A stretch of DNA of 64,000 nucleotides from Gordionus sp. m RMFG-2023 (taxonomy: Eukaryota > Nematomorpha > Gordioida > Chordodea > Parachordodidae). Made by a program: the position numbers and the translations under genes. The stretch covers positions 91,456,805-91,520,804 of the forward strand of contig NC_088775.1 of the NCBI RefSeq assembly GCF_954871325.1. Direction: 5' to 3'. Below are positions 10,258 to 21,709 of the stretch, one piece after another. The notes beneath the pieces were generated by a model. That model did not search any database. It was given only the letters and a program-made list of their open reading frames with translations, and was not told the origin of the DNA. Position 1 is the first letter of the stretch; each line of letters begins with the position of its first letter.

Positions 10258-12300
10258 ATAGGTAACAAAAAACGAAATTCCTTGTGTGGTAAAATTGAAA
10301 GAATAAATATTGATAAAAAATAATGCGCTAATAACAGTCAGTTTAAAATATAAAAAATTATACATCACTGGTAACCCATACAGGCCTAAAATAACAGTTT
10401 TAAGATCATGATTATATATATGATCGTTACTTTTCACGATCAATATAACAAATATATTATATTTGTTACCTCAATATATTTACCTTTGATTATATCAAAT
10501 CATTAACAATTAATTATATAAATGGGTTTAAGTATACCCTCTTTCTATATCAAATATATTATATTTGTTACCTCAATATATTCACATTGATTATCAGATC
10601 ATTAACAATTAATTATATAATTTCCTTTTCTTATCAAACAACCTGGCCCAGACTTTCTGTCCCACAAAAAATCTGGTCACGGCTTTTTCTCCCAATGAGG
10701 CAATAACGTTCCCTTTAGTTACAATAAATCTAAAGGACCCCTTGTTCGTCTACCTAAAAATAACTCCAACGGCTTAACCCCCTCTGGATTGCGAGAATTA
10801 AGGTAATATAAATGAGACACGTACGCCCTATCCTTATGATCACCAGCTCTTCTAATCCAACCTTTAACAATTGCTACCATCCTCTCAGCTTGTCCACTTG
10901 AGCTGGGATGATATGGTGGCGCAAGAATATGCTGGGTTTGTGACTTAGCATACAAATTTTTGAACTCATCACTTATGAAAGCCTGATCCCCATAAGACAC
11001 TATTGTGTCTGGCAAACCGAATCGGGGATATATCCGTAATTTCATAAAAACTATTTTAATGGTATAACCATGAACCTCTGGATAATTTTATTTCTATATA
11101 TATTTTTAATTAGACAATTATATTATATTATTTATGACAGAGTAGGCACTAAGACCTCCTCTCTACCAATACTTATGTTATCACGTATTTCAGGATCTGC
11201 ACAACCAGAATCTAATCTAGACAAAATATCAGGCAAATGATTCACTTTCCCTCTCCGATATTTAAATTCCACATTAAAACTTACCACCAATAACAACCAA
11301 CGTTGCAATCGGGAAGATAACATTGACTCCCTATTATCCTTCTTAAATAAATAAATTAAGGGCTTATGGTCGGTAAAAATTACAAATTTTTTACCAATCT
11401 AATATTCACGACATTTGGTCAATCCGAAAATAACAGCCAAGGCCTTCTGTTCAATCACAGAAATACTTCGTTTCACTAAAAACTCTTGGAAAAAATAAAA
11501 TCGGTCTTTCCATTCCATCAATAAATGCAATAATGCCCCTGCAACACCCTTGTTAGACACGTCCACTGCTAATATTATTTCCAAATCGTTGTTAAAACAG
11601 ACTAAAATAGGTTCTTTCTCAATTTCTTGCTTCAACGTTTCAAATGTAATTTATTGTTCTGTTGTCCATTCAAAAGGCACTCCCTTTTGCAATAATTTAT
11701 ATAAAGGTACCGCAATCTATCCAAAATCATCTAACTTCTTTTAAGACAAGATGCATTACCAATAATACCTCTAAGAAGAGTACCATACTCTGGAATGATA
11801 TAGTAAAGAACTAAAAGATGAATATAGAACAAAATAATTGAGCCCGTAAAAGATGTACTTCAGTCCGTTAACTCCAGTGTTTAAGAAAGATGGGAGTCTC
11901 AGGTTGTGTGCCGACTTTAAAGCCACAGTTAATCCTGCACTCGAAGAATTTAAGTAGCTGATGGCAAGAAAAGTTGACTTCATTGCAATACTATCAAAAG
12001 AAACTAAAATTCACCAAAATTGACTTGAGTGCATCTTTGCAAATTGCCATAGATGAAAACTCTAGGAACATGCTAACCATAACATTTGCAATAATTTATG
12101 TAAAGGTACCGTAATCTATGAAAAATCATCTAAAAATCTATGGTAATAATTAACCATAACCAAAAATGATTGAACTTCTGCCTTATTAGTTGACTGCTTC
12201 ATCGATATATTTTTCAAATTTTAATCCAAAGGTTTCACCTCCATCCCATAAATTTGATGCCCTAAATAAATAACCTCGGTTACCCCAATAACACTTTTTT
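10258..12300 (-). mobile_element. Ty3/gypsy fossil, left-arm copy
   Basis: Minus-strand remains of the pol region of the same element seen at 23190-27047. Parts in order from high to low coordinate: end of the reverse transcriptase region (about 12.3-11.65 kb, interrupted by the insert at 11755-12088), RNase H (about 11.64-11.13 kb), and integrase core to C-terminal part (about 11.05-10.6 kb). It is clearly broken, with several breaks. A short conserved frame follows at 10258-10443. Related sequence at 10.44-10.50 and 10.55-10.62 kb is a short tandem duplication. The element predates the inverted duplication. Confidence 0.8.
11755..12088 (+). mobile_element. short reverse-transcriptase fragment inserted in the Ty3 fossil
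   Basis: This plus-strand piece runs against the surrounding minus-strand fossil and carries RT motifs (FKKDGSLRLCADFK-like). It comes from a second, different Ty3/gypsy element. Near-identical 40-bp stretches (GCAATAATTTAT...AAAGGTACCG...AATC) flank it at about 11690 and 12088, which looks like a duplication made during insertion or repair. It is a broken remnant. Confidence 0.6.
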
Positions 12301-12304
12301 TTTG

Positions 12305-12535
12305 CCAGCTTTCAAGCCGCACCGCGTCATCAGGGCAGAATTTAGTCATAAGTTCCATACCTTAGGTTCATAAAAAAAGTCTAACAAAATAAACGCTATC
12401 GCCGCACAGCGTTGTCAGGACGGAATTTACTCCTAAGTTTATTACCTTAGGCTCATTCTAACAAAATAAACGGCATGGTCGCACCGCGTTGTCAGGGCGG
12501 ATTTTAATCCTAAAAAACTAAAAACTCCTCCCCGC
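12305..12535. repeat. three imperfect GC-rich repeats at the 3' edge of the GC-rich Ty3 fragment
   Basis: Three related blocks of roughly 75-85 bp each contain GCCGCACCGCGT or a variant, then GTCAGGGCGGAATTT and an ACCTTAGGCTCAT...AACAAAATAAACG segment (the third is cut short). They adjoin the downstream end of the minus-strand pol fragment and may be part of its 3' untranslated region or LTR. Confidence 0.6.
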
Positions 12536-13800
12536 TTAAAATCTGCTACCCCCGGGACGGGTTGGTGACGGGTTTGCAGGTTCCTCTTCGTAAATTGTCG
12601 AACTTGATTGATCGGAGTCGCTACGGTTTGCCCCTTGGGTCGGAGGATTTAGGAGTTCTTTACCAACCTCAGTGATGGAATCGCAGAATCCTATTGCAGA
12701 GAAAAGTGGGGTTCGGGGGTTGATCATTTTGACCGGGTCATTAACGGCTTGGGGCGGGTGGGTGATAGTGGTCAGGATATGATGTTGTAGTTGGTAGGAT
12801 GGTGTTTTGGGCTCTATCGCGTATGGTTCTTTGGGGAATATGGTGACGTAATCTTCTCTGATTTCATTGGCGTCAGGGCATTTATGATCCCGTCGGGGTC
12901 GGATATCACGACGATGGTATCGTTGAGTTTTGTTCGTGGTTTCCACGTAATAAACGACGGATCCTTGTACATCTTTTACGACTCCCTTTTCCCATTTAGG
13001 GTGGGCAACGGTCGGGGGTGTTCGGACCTACACTAGATCATCTTTGTTTAGTGCTGCTAGAATGGATGAGTGATTGGGGTGGGATATTGATTTCTCTCGG
13101 AGGAGGTCTAATGGACGTCGGATTTAGCGTCCTAGCTATAGTATTGCAGGTGTTTGTTTTGTTGCAGGATGTGGGGTGTTTCTATATGATATCAGAAAAT
13201 TGGCCAGCTGGGTTTGAATTTCGAAACGGGGAAAACCTCTTATGGCATTTTTAAAAGTTCGTACAAATCGTTCCGCTATTCCGTTACTTTGTGGGGTGTA
13301 TGGTGGCGTACGAATATGCGTTATTCCATGGCGATCGCAATATTGGTTAAATTCGTGACTGCCAAATTGGGGTCCATTGTCGGTTATTAGGTTTCGTGGG
13401 TATCCTAGATGAGTATAAATGCATTCCAAAGCGGTTAGGGGGACAAGAGTGGTTGTGCTATTTAGGCGGGTTATTTCTGGACATTTGGAAAAAACATCCA
13501 CCAGAATTAGCCAATGCACGTTCTGTAAGGGGCCTGCGAGGTCGACATGCACCATTTCACCGACTGAGTGGGCGGCGGGCCATTTATGGAATAGTACATG
13601 GGGGAGTTTTCTTTGAAACGCTGACAATGGTCGCATGTTTCACTGATCGTTTTGGTGTCCAGGTTTAAATTGGGCCACCAGACATACATCCTGGCAGTTT
13701 CTTTCATTCCCACAATTCCTGGATGTCCCTTGTTAATTTCTTGTAAAATCGCGGGACGTAAGGAGCGCGGAATGATTATTCGGGTTCTTCGAAAGGCCAT
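12536..13800 (-). mobile_element. GC-rich Ty3/gypsy integrase fragment
   Basis: Minus strand. 13507-13800 carries the integrase zinc-binding region (INKGHPGIVGMKETA... and CDHCQRF). 13136-13636 carries the core with VHVDLAGPL, the LITDNGPQF motif and TPYTPQSNGIAERF-like sequence. 12536-12946 is a proline-rich tail. GC content is far above the rest of the window, so this comes from a different lineage and probably arrived later than the AT-rich Ty3 fossils. It is a partial copy lacking RT and RNase H, with a few breaks. Confidence 0.85.
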
Positions 13801-14362
13801 GTAAATATTCTGTGTTAAATATTACACCTATGCCTAATATTAAAAAAATTCTCAAGCCAGGTCCTCGCACTTGGGAAAATTTTCTCAAACTCGCTAAAGA
13901 CCATAATAATATTGTTAGTTGAGAACTGAAATAAAATATGTATTAAAAGTCACGAAGCATTTAAAAATACAATCAGAATATGAAAGTTGCATGTGCCTTG
14001 GTTTTTAACCATATCTTGACATGTCTCTAAAAGAAATTTTCAGGCCAATTTCTAGCCCTTATTTAAAATTAGAAAATTACCAGGAATCTAAAACTAATTA
14101 TGAAAAATGTTTCTCAAGCTATGTCCAAGTCCATAATTCCTTGGATCCAGAAAATTTCTGATGTAAGGGGTTTATAAGAATTAAATCGTCTAATATTTAC
14201 ATATTTTTTTGCCATTTTAAATGAAAAATTTTTCAAAATTATCATCAAATGAAGAGGTTAATTTCAATCATAGTAAAATAAATATAAGTAAAACAAAAAA
14301 GTTATACATTTAATCAAAAATGTTATAATAAGTTACGAATAACGTACATTCTACTATTATGT
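13801..14362. repeat. 560-bp dispersed repeat unit, inverted copy
   Basis: Its reverse complement matches 21087-21680 almost throughout, including CAGGTCCTCGCACTTGG and GGCCAATTTCTAGCCC. It forms the inner end of the left arm. No reading frame is conserved. Confidence 0.8.
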
Positions 14363-14364
14363 AA

Positions 14365-15245
14365 TAAATATTTTTAGGGGTAATTGAATAAGATGATTCG
14401 GATATTGAAAGCAATGACTCTGACTCAAGCCATTCAGATGACGGATTGTCAGGACGACGAAATATATAGAAATTTTTTAATGTCCCATGAGTTGCCCCAG
14501 ATTGGAAAGGCAGTTTACCCTTCGCTAATAAAGTTAAAAATTTGATATGCTACTTCAATGGGAAATATACTTCCAACTATAGTAATACATTCTAATATAC
14601 ATACAATTCAAAAAGATATAAGCAGACCCCTTAATTTATCGTTAGATGAATTAGAAAAATTCATAGGAATTTTGTTCTACATGAGCATTATAAATCTGCC
14701 AAGACCTCGTTTATATTGGACGGCTAATACTAGAATCGCGAATGTAGCTAATATTATGTCATTTAAAAAGATGGGAGTTCATAAAATCATGTTTTTACCT
14801 AAAAGACAACACGAAAGCATATCCTTTTGGAAGGGTATGATGTTCTTCATAAAATACCACTTAAGATATTTTAAAAGAAATTACACTTAAGAGAAAATCT
14901 ATGCGTCTGAGCAATTTGTTCATTTTAAGGGGCAAATTAAGATGAAACAATACAATGGTTTAAAAAATTTTTATTATGTGGAAATGATGGTATTATTTAT
15001 AACTATGAAATATATATGGGGAAGAATTCCAAGCCGTAGGTATGTCAGATATAGGGACTTGTGGGAATTCAGTTCTGCGCATGGTTGTGCACTTGGGTTG
15101 CATCAAAATTATAATTTATGCTTTGACAATTGGTTTTTTAGCTTAAACTTAAAAGTTATATTAGCGCAAAGGATAAGACAATGTGTATCAACGATTAGGG
15201 TAAATCGCCTCAAAATTGCGTTTTGCCGACAGATCAAGAGATAAA
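14365..15245 (+). pseudogene. broken piggyBac transposase, spacer copy
   Basis: Best preserved of three copies. An acidic serine/aspartate-rich start (about 14380-14450) is followed by 14558-14890 with ISRPLNLSLDELEKFIGIL, LPRPRLYW and TRIANVANIMSFKKM, then 14942-15244 with YIWGRIPSRRYVRYRDLWEF, LCFDNWFFSLNL and VSTIRVNRL. The FDNWF and TIRxNRL signatures are typical of the piggyBac DDE domain. Stops and frame changes between the blocks make it a pseudogene. No C-terminal cysteine-rich domain is visible. It faces opposite to the left-arm copy and the same way as the right-arm copy. Confidence 0.85.
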
Positions 15246-15796
15246 AAAAAAGGGAGGTAGTTGTGTTGAAAAAAAACGGTGATCAATGAATTCGATTTAT
15301 CTGTTATCAAATGGTTTCGCAATCGTTCCGTTTATCTAATGAGCAGCTTTATAGGGACCCACCCCATATCTGAGGTGAAACGATATATTTTTCAAAAAAT
15401 TAAATAAAAGAGATAAATTGAAACCGGGGAAAAAAAATAATTAAAATTTACTTCTATTAAAATGACGTACCAAATAAAAATGTTTATAAAAATTATTTCT
15501 AGGTAAAAAATTTATTTGCGAAATTTTTCTTTTTTATGTAAATATTTTTTTTTTATTTCCATTTATTATTAATAATTTTCTTAGAAACTCAAGCAAAAAA
15601 TTTGATAAAAAATTTTTTTTTATAGATAAATTGGAGTTAAAGGCAATAATATTATAAAATTAATAATATTAGTCATCAAAAATATTTTAATATTTTTTGA
15701 TATTTTGAAGAAAAAATTATTATAAGAATCAATTGAATTATTTACTAATTATATTTATTGGGGTAAAAAAAATTATTTAAAATTCAATCTCTAAAA

Positions 15797-15854
15797 ATGA
15801 TAAAACTCCTATTGATTCTCTCCATAATGGTTTTGATCATATTCCAAATCAATG
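15797..15854 (+). CDS. signal-peptide exon, spacer copy
   Basis: ATG at 15797 opens 19 codons plus G, MIKLLLILSIMVLIIFQIN, followed by donor GTAAATAA. It differs from the left-arm copy at one residue (I for T in the core), with synonymous changes as well. It is the same 58-nt, phase-1 module as at 5128-5185. Downstream a weak matching last exon is present at 16578-16609. Confidence 0.45.
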
Positions 15855-16577
15855 GTAAATAAATTTTTTTTTATGTCATAAATAATTTATAGCATATTTT
15901 TATTATTCTTTTAAAATTATATAAACTTTATTTAAATATTTAAAATTTAAATTACCTGCATTCATTTCTGTTTATAATTATCAGACTAGCAGGCCAGCCT
16001 GAACCTTACTTAGAAACAGCGGATATATTTTGTCTGGCTTGGGTCTTTTAATAGTAATATTATTTTAAAGAAATCAGTAAAGAACTTTAAAAATAGTTTA
16101 TAAACCCGATCAGACTTATTAAATTTAAAATTATATCAATAATCATACCGATGTTTCATGTTATCAACCCTTTTCCAAAACCAAACGGATGCAAAAATTG
16201 TCTGAAATAAAAAATATATTTTAAAATCTAAATCAAACAGAGACATAATAATATATATTAAAAATCCAAATCAGGTATAACATTAAAATGACTTATTCAA
16301 ATTAATAATTAGTTTTTTTTTAAATAAAATAGAAGTTAGGTCTAAAAATAGAAGAAAAATAATTTTCATTAGACAGACACTACTCTATTGTGCAATTTTA
16401 TGATAAAATTATAAATTAGTTTTATCAATATTAATATAAAATTGTTTAAAAAAATTTGTTATCTATTTTTCACTTTAACGTAGTAGCATATAGAATTAGA
16501 ATCTTAAATCGTACAGAGCTTGTTATTATCCATATAATTTTTTATTTATTAATAAGTAATCTTTTTTCCAATAATAG

Positions 16578-16609
16578 CAACTTTTCTACCTGAGGATTTT
16601 GTTTTATAA
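16578..16609 (+). CDS. candidate 32-nt last exon, spacer copy
   Basis: Acceptor ...CCAATAATAG, then a phase-1 frame A-T-F-L-P-E-D-F-V-L ending in TAA. It mirrors 6771-6802 in length and frame although the two differ at several bases. Too short to be convincing alone. Confidence 0.25.
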
Positions 16610-17130
16610 AATTATTTATAAATAGACCGAATATATTATTATTATTATTAATACTAAACATTATTCAATATAATAAAAATTAATTATTATTTTATCCTTC
16701 CTAAATGCTTAAAATATCTGGATAATAAAATAGAGATTAAAATTAAAACATTTATTTTCTAAAATATTGGAAATAAAAATAAATTAATAAATAATACAAG
16801 TACAAATTCTGAGATCCATCAATTGTGATTTTAAATAATAACAACCATCATTAAAAAACATTAGTAATAAAATTAATTTATATTTATATATGTTAAACCT
16901 GTAATTATTGAGGAAAGTTTTGAATAAGATAATTTTCTAAAAACTAAGTATAATATTAACAGTCTAGGATAGAGTCCTAAAATAGCATTTTTAAAAATTA
17001 GGTCATAAAATAAATATGAATTAAACTTCGACCTGAGAAATTTTAAATCATATATATATCGTATGGGGATTTGGAATCTTTAGATTTTTAAATCACTTAC
17101 CAAGGGCTATTTAAAAAATTTTGAAATCCG

Positions 17131-17330
17131 NNNNNNNNNNNNNNNNNNNNNNNNNNNNNNNNNNNNNNNNNNNNNNNNNNNNNNNNNNNNNNNNNNNNNN
17201 NNNNNNNNNNNNNNNNNNNNNNNNNNNNNNNNNNNNNNNNNNNNNNNNNNNNNNNNNNNNNNNNNNNNNNNNNNNNNNNNNNNNNNNNNNNNNNNNNNNN
17301 NNNNNNNNNNNNNNNNNNNNNNNNNNNNNN
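17131..17330. other. assembly gap of 200 N
   Basis: Exactly 200 undetermined bases, a size often used as a placeholder, so the true length is unknown. The tail repeat ends at its left edge and unrelated sequence starts at its right edge. Confidence 0.98.
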
Positions 17331-17780
17331 AATATTTTTACAATAGCTTTTATTCAGATTATTGGTAACATTCATGGTAAATTCGGATATATACTATAAT
17401 TATGATAAAGAAATTAAATATACAGCAATCATTATAAGAGCTTCGGGTATGAATTTTTATTTCTAATTTATTTTAGAAAGTATCTAAGAGTTAGAAACAT
17501 GGTAGAAATACAGGTAAGAGTTAATATTACATAAAAAAAAATGGTTGAGATAATTTTGGTAGTAGTAATTCAACAAAAAATTCTAAGATACGACTTGTTT
17601 GAAACTTTAGGTACTGTTTATGTTCCTTAATCTTTGAATAATAAAATGAATAATAGTAACACTCCAGAGATTTTTAAATTGTTATTCAAGAAAAACTTAC
17701 ATTTTGCATAATTAAAATATTAAATAGGTAAGTGATATAAAAAATTTGTAAAACCCATTTTATCGAAACTTTTATAATGA

Positions 17781-18116
17781 ATGTCTTGTATCGCGAAGGA
17801 ATTGAGCAAAGGTAACATTTCTAGACCAGTTTTTTTTCCCATGAAACATTCAGCGAAGACAATACCGCAAATTTATTTATGCGAAACTGAATCGAGCACT
17901 TTCGATCAAATACATTTTAGCGAAACTTTTATCTTGAACCAATTTAAAGCAAAACATTTATGGCCAACTCTTTGTATAGAAATTTTTTTTATCGCCGGTG
18001 AAACAATAAATATATTGCAAGCATTAATCAAAAGAAAAACATATTATTCAATAATAATTTGCCCACATAAATTCTTAAATCATAAGAGAAGAACCAAATG
18101 TTATAAGGGTATCTAG
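17781..18116 (+). CDS. hypothetical ORF, 111 codons
   Basis: Open from ATG to TAG with a more even residue mix than chance AT-rich frames (FFPMKHSAKTIPQIYLCETE and later LWPTLCIEIFFIAGE). The related string GCGAAACT or GCGAAGA recurs several times inside the frame, hinting at an internal repeat. No family is recognised and no splice or promoter signal decides the start. It could be a transposon remnant. Confidence 0.2.
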   Translation: MSCIAKELSKGNISRPVFFPMKHSAKTIPQIYLCETESSTFDQIHFSETFILNQFKAKHLWPTLCIEIFFIAGETINILQALIKRKTYYSIIICPHKFLNHKRRTKCYKGI

Positions 18117-18437
18117 TTACTTATTATGCAAGCAAAGAGTTGGGATAAATATTCTATATACATAGAATATTTTTCCTTACATGAGATTTTAAAAAACAGA
18201 AGAATAAATTTTCACCGATATTTTTTAAAAAAATCATAGTAAAAATTCTAATTTACTCAGAATTTTTTTTACTGAATTTCTTTATTTTTTTTAGATATCT
18301 CATTTCTAGAGTAAATTATTAATCCTTTTTTACTAAATCCCGGTAGCTTAAACGTATTGTTTGCAAATTATAATATTATTATTAGAATTCACCTTATAAT
18401 CAAGGGGTCCTCTTCCTTATTAAAAATTTCTTTGCCA

Positions 18438-18551
18438 TGACCAGATCGCATCCCGATAATCAATTAGATCTTAGTATCCCGGACATAATAAAGCCTTTAT
18501 CTTTGAGAACAACTATTAAATTATACGAAGAAAAAAAATTATCCATATAAA
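18438..18551 (+). CDS. hypothetical short ORF or exon
   Basis: Reads MTRSHPDNQLDLSIPDIIKP and then LSLRTTIKLYEEKKLSI before TAA, with a hydrophilic, non-random composition. The frame is open further upstream (LFLIKNFFA before the Met), and an AG near 18395 could be an acceptor. No family is recognised. Confidence 0.22.
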
Positions 18552-18589
18552 TTTTATAGTTTTTTATATACAGTTTCTGATAGTCAAAT

Positions 18590-19715
18590 AACGAGAGAAG
18601 TAGCGCACTATATAAAAAAATTTAGAAACAAAGCGCTATATCACTATTTGTCAAAAAAAGTAGCGCACTTTTAGCTACTATTTATAAAAAAATTTCAAAT
18701 TTGTTTTTTTTGCTAATGTTATTGTATAGTAAATATATAAAAATTAACATTTATAAATATTAAAATATAGTTAGTTTTGATTATAAAAATTTTTATGTAA
18801 TTACCAATAAATATTTATGGTAATTTGTTGCATTTTATAAGTTTTTTTATCTAGTGTTATGTGTCCAACTATCTGCCGTGGTACATATATATATGATATC
18901 TCTGATAACTTTACTATTAGAGCATCTTTCATCATTTTTAAGTTATCTGCTATTTTATTCATTAGTGTCAGGCGACATAAAATTTTTGTACAAGGGGATA
19001 GTCTTAATCATTATGGTAAATGGTATCAACCAAGGACATTGGCTGAACTGTATAAATTATAAAATCATCAACTTTATCAACCAATTTCTGAGAAATATTG
19101 GCATTTGTTTATTAATTTTTGTATTGAATAAGCCTTTTTGGATGTAGAGTCGCCTATACCAAAATTATTTAGATGTTTCCCATTTCCTTAAAACTATTGG
19201 CATGAACAGTCTTATAAAATAATTACTATTAGAATGTAAAAATGACAATATACCTTTTGGTGTTTCTTGAGGTATACATTTAAAGCCAGTTATGGTTTTT
19301 ATATTTATTTTAAATTATCTTCAAGCCTAGGGCATGGGAAATTTGTATTATAGCTATTAAGAACCCTGGTATCTTCCATTTCATTAATATCATTGTCTGA
19401 ATCACTTTCAACGATTTGGATATCCATAGGAAATGACATTTTAAATTATTATAACGTGATTTAGGTTTATAATACAAATAAAAATATAAATTGCAAAATT
19501 GAAAATATATTTCAATTTCAAAATTAAATAATAAATCATAAAAATTTATAATTAATTATGATATTATATTTGAATTTTCACGTTTATACTTACCTTCATT
19601 ATATTTTTTAAAAGTAGCGGCTAAAAATTAAATAATTACAAAATAAAGTAGCCGATATTGGCTATAGTTACCAAAAAAGATAGTACGTTAAGTAGCTCGC
19701 TACTTTAACAACTCT
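18590..19715. mobile_element. possible degraded hAT-like element
   Basis: The right end, read inward, begins CAGAGTTGTTAAAGTAGCGAG and is rich in AGTAGC; the left end carries GAGAGAAGTAGCGCACTAT and a second AAGTAGCGCAC. Such imperfect inverted ends starting CAG fit the hAT superfamily. On the minus strand at 19316-19448 a short acidic N-terminus-like frame reads MSFPMDIQIVESDSDNDINE. Most of the transposase is missing. No 8-bp target duplication could be fixed. Confidence 0.4.
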
Positions 19716-20361
19716 GATTTTTACAAATTAAATAATTTTATTCACAAACTAATTAAAAGAATATGGACATGTTATAAGATTTAAATTTGCACAACATAGT
19801 ATATTATAAATTCGGGCCAGACCGACAAATAATCTTTATTTTTATTTCGTGTCAGGCTATTCGGGGATCGGGTGGAGCAGATTAATTTTTCATACAAAAA
19901 TGTCGGGCCGGGTTTTAAAAATTAGGCCCGATGCAACTAGGGTATCGGTACAATCCGAATTTTGAGAATAGAGTAAATATCAACCCAGATGGGATATTTA
20001 ATAATATATCTAAGATTCTACAGTAATCAGTTTAATTTATTAAATAAATTAATATATTGGCTTCTTTTTTTTTAAAAAAATATCAAAAATGTTATAATAA
20101 AAATTAGGGTATGAATGTATCCATGACAGTATTATATATATTATGATGTTTATATTAATAATATTTTTTTTTTTAAATGTTATTTTATAAATGGGATATT
20201 TATCATAAATTACAAAATTATATTCAAAAGAATATTCTGTTTTTAAACATAGAAAAAAGGAAATAGAAATATTTTTCGAAATTAAAATTATAAACGCATT
20301 GAAATTATCACAGAAATTTAATATTTTAGCAAGTTTTCCCTTCATTTTTTAGACAATTTTA
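19716..20361. other. spacer with a GC-rich repeat fragment
   Basis: A patch at 19805-19965 is rich in CGGG and GGGCCGGG motifs (GTCGGGCCGGG, TAGGCCCGATG). Similar GGCC-rich patches occur at 61425-61530, so it is probably a dispersed repeat. The 20049-20345 minus frame has chance-like composition. Confidence 0.35.
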
Positions 20362-20650
20362 AGTTAATCCAATAGAATTCTTTGAGGACTATCCCGTCAA
20401 TAGTAGCAGAAAGTTGCTTGGAAGGGATTTGCATGAAGGATTTGCTTCCACAATATCTAGAGTTAAGGCACTGTTTTTTTTTAAAAAAAATAAATATATA
20501 TATAAGTTTTTACTTTATATGAATGATTTATACAAATATTTTAATTTATTTAAAAAAATTAACATAACAGAAGTAGAATTAGAGAAAAGTCAAAACGTTC
20601 GTCAGTCAAAGCGTTTTATTTCTAGGACTGGACAATCAAACTTTTCTTAA
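20362..20650 (+). CDS. hypothetical exon or ORF
   Basis: From an AG at about 20360 the frame reads NPIEFFEDYPVNSSRKLLGR and then DLHEGFASTISRVKAL, passes a low-complexity K/F/Y stretch, and ends ELEKSQNVRQSKRFISRTGQ before a stop at 20650. The first and last thirds have coding-like composition while the middle looks like AT-rich filler or an unspliced intron. No family is recognised. Confidence 0.28.
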
Positions 20651-20812
20651 TATAGGTAGTTATAAGGATGTTTCACAATGTATATTATAAAAAGTAATTA
20701 TTTTGGTTCTAAGAATAAGAAAAACTCCAATGTAAAAATTTTATAACCCCATCTTATGCTCTGATGAGTATGCTTTTTGCTCAAAGAAAGAAAAATAAGA
20801 TGTGAATAAAAA

Positions 20813-20953
20813 ATGAAACTTATAAAAATATTGTATAATTCCATCTTGATCGGCCACGATAAGCTTAGGCCCCAAGCCGTGGACACAAAACTCTCATATA
20901 GCAGGAATAAATTTTTAGATAACAAATTACAAATACAAATGAATAACACATAA
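20813..20953 (+). CDS. hypothetical 46-codon ORF
   Basis: Starts MKLIKILYNSILIGHDKLRP, continues QAVDTKLSYSRNKFLDNKLQ and ends in TAA. The middle (GGCCACGATAAGCTTAGGCC) is GC-richer than its surroundings. It is too short to assign and may be a fragment of a repeat. Confidence 0.18.
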   Translation: MKLIKILYNSILIGHDKLRPQAVDTKLSYSRNKFLDNKLQIQMNNT

Positions 20954-21086
20954 ATAAAATTACTAAATGTATACATCATTAACATATTTTATAAAAATAA
21001 TGGAAAATTTTAGAATAACCCCAAATAAATATAAATTTTTAAATAACACCTCATAATATAGGAAAATTTTGTATCTCATAACTTCA

Positions 21087-21680
21087 TAATTGTAGAATTT
21101 ATGTTATTCATAAATTATTATAACATTTTTGATTAAATGTAAAACTTTTTTGTTTTACTTATATTTATTTTACTATTGATTTTGAAAAATTTTCCATTTA
21201 AAATGGCAAAAAGATATGTAAACATTAGACAGATTTAATTCTTATAAACTCCTTACATCAGACATATTTTTCTGGATCCAAGGAAAAAATAAATTATTCC
21301 TGGACTTGGAAATATTTTTCACCATTATTATGGACTTGGACATAGCTTGAGAAACATTTTAATTATTATAGTCTTAGATTCCTGCAAATTTTCTAATTTT
21401 AAATAAGGGCTAGAAATTGGCCTGAAAATTTATTTTGAAGACATGGCAAGGCCTGATCAAAAACTAAGGCACATTCAACTTTCATATTCTGATTGTATTT
21501 TTAAATGCTTCGTGACTTTTTATATATATTTTATTTCAGTTATCAACTAATAAAATTATTATGGTCTTTGGCGAGTTTGAGAAAATTTTCCAAAGTGCGA
21601 GGACCTGGCTTGAGAATTTTTTTAATATTAGGCATAGGTGTAATATTTAACACAGAATATTTATATGGCCCTCAGGTAAA
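21087..21680. repeat. 560-bp dispersed repeat unit, direct copy
   Basis: Inverted match to 13801-14362. Shared motifs include TTTCTGGATCCAAGG, AAGGGCTAGAAATTGGCCTG and AGTGCGAGGACCTGGCTTG. Confidence 0.8.
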
Positions 21681-21709
21681 ATGCTAATTTAAATATATTT
21701 TTATCCAAA

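Larger units (their letters stand above)
5328..14362. repeat. left arm of a large inverted duplication
   Basis: Read on the minus strand, this block matches the right arm 21087-31465 (plus strand) in the same internal order: short repeat unit, Ty3/gypsy remains, linker, piggyBac gene, AT-rich tail with a signal exon. The end 5328-5888 reappears at 38337-38890. Scattered differences and indels show the duplication is old. The left arm has since gained a solo LTR (9957-10257), a short RT fragment (11755-12088) and a GC-rich Ty3 fragment (about 12.3-13.8 kb); the 5' part of the right arm's Ty3 element has no counterpart here. Confidence 0.75.
15246..17130. repeat. AT-rich tail repeat, spacer copy
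   Basis: Matches 29310-31360 (plus) and the reverse complement of about 6240-8100. Landmarks: GAGCAGCTTTATAGGGACCC, the signal exon 15797-15854, CAGCCTGAACC, and CTTTAACGTAGTAGCATATAG. It runs into the assembly gap at 17131. Confidence 0.8.
17331..18589. other. AT-rich spacer with two unassigned small ORFs
   Basis: Apart from the frames at 17781-18116 and 18438-18551 I see nothing that can be named. Confidence 0.4.

Noticed and set aside
12791-13668. Several plus-strand ORFs in the GC-rich block
   Set aside because: Antisense to the Ty3 integrase region; low stop density comes from GC content.
15955-15972. Minus-strand 12-nt exon with AAACAG and GTAATTT borders in the spacer tail
   Set aside because: It is absent from the other two tail copies and lies opposite to the signal exon there.
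17097-17399. ORFs running through the run of N
   Set aside because: They are artefacts of translating undetermined bases.
18859-19062. Frame containing WYQPRTLAELYKL, resembling the FAD-binding domain of xanthine dehydrogenase
   Set aside because: Only this short string fits; the rest does not match and the frame lies inside a probable transposon.
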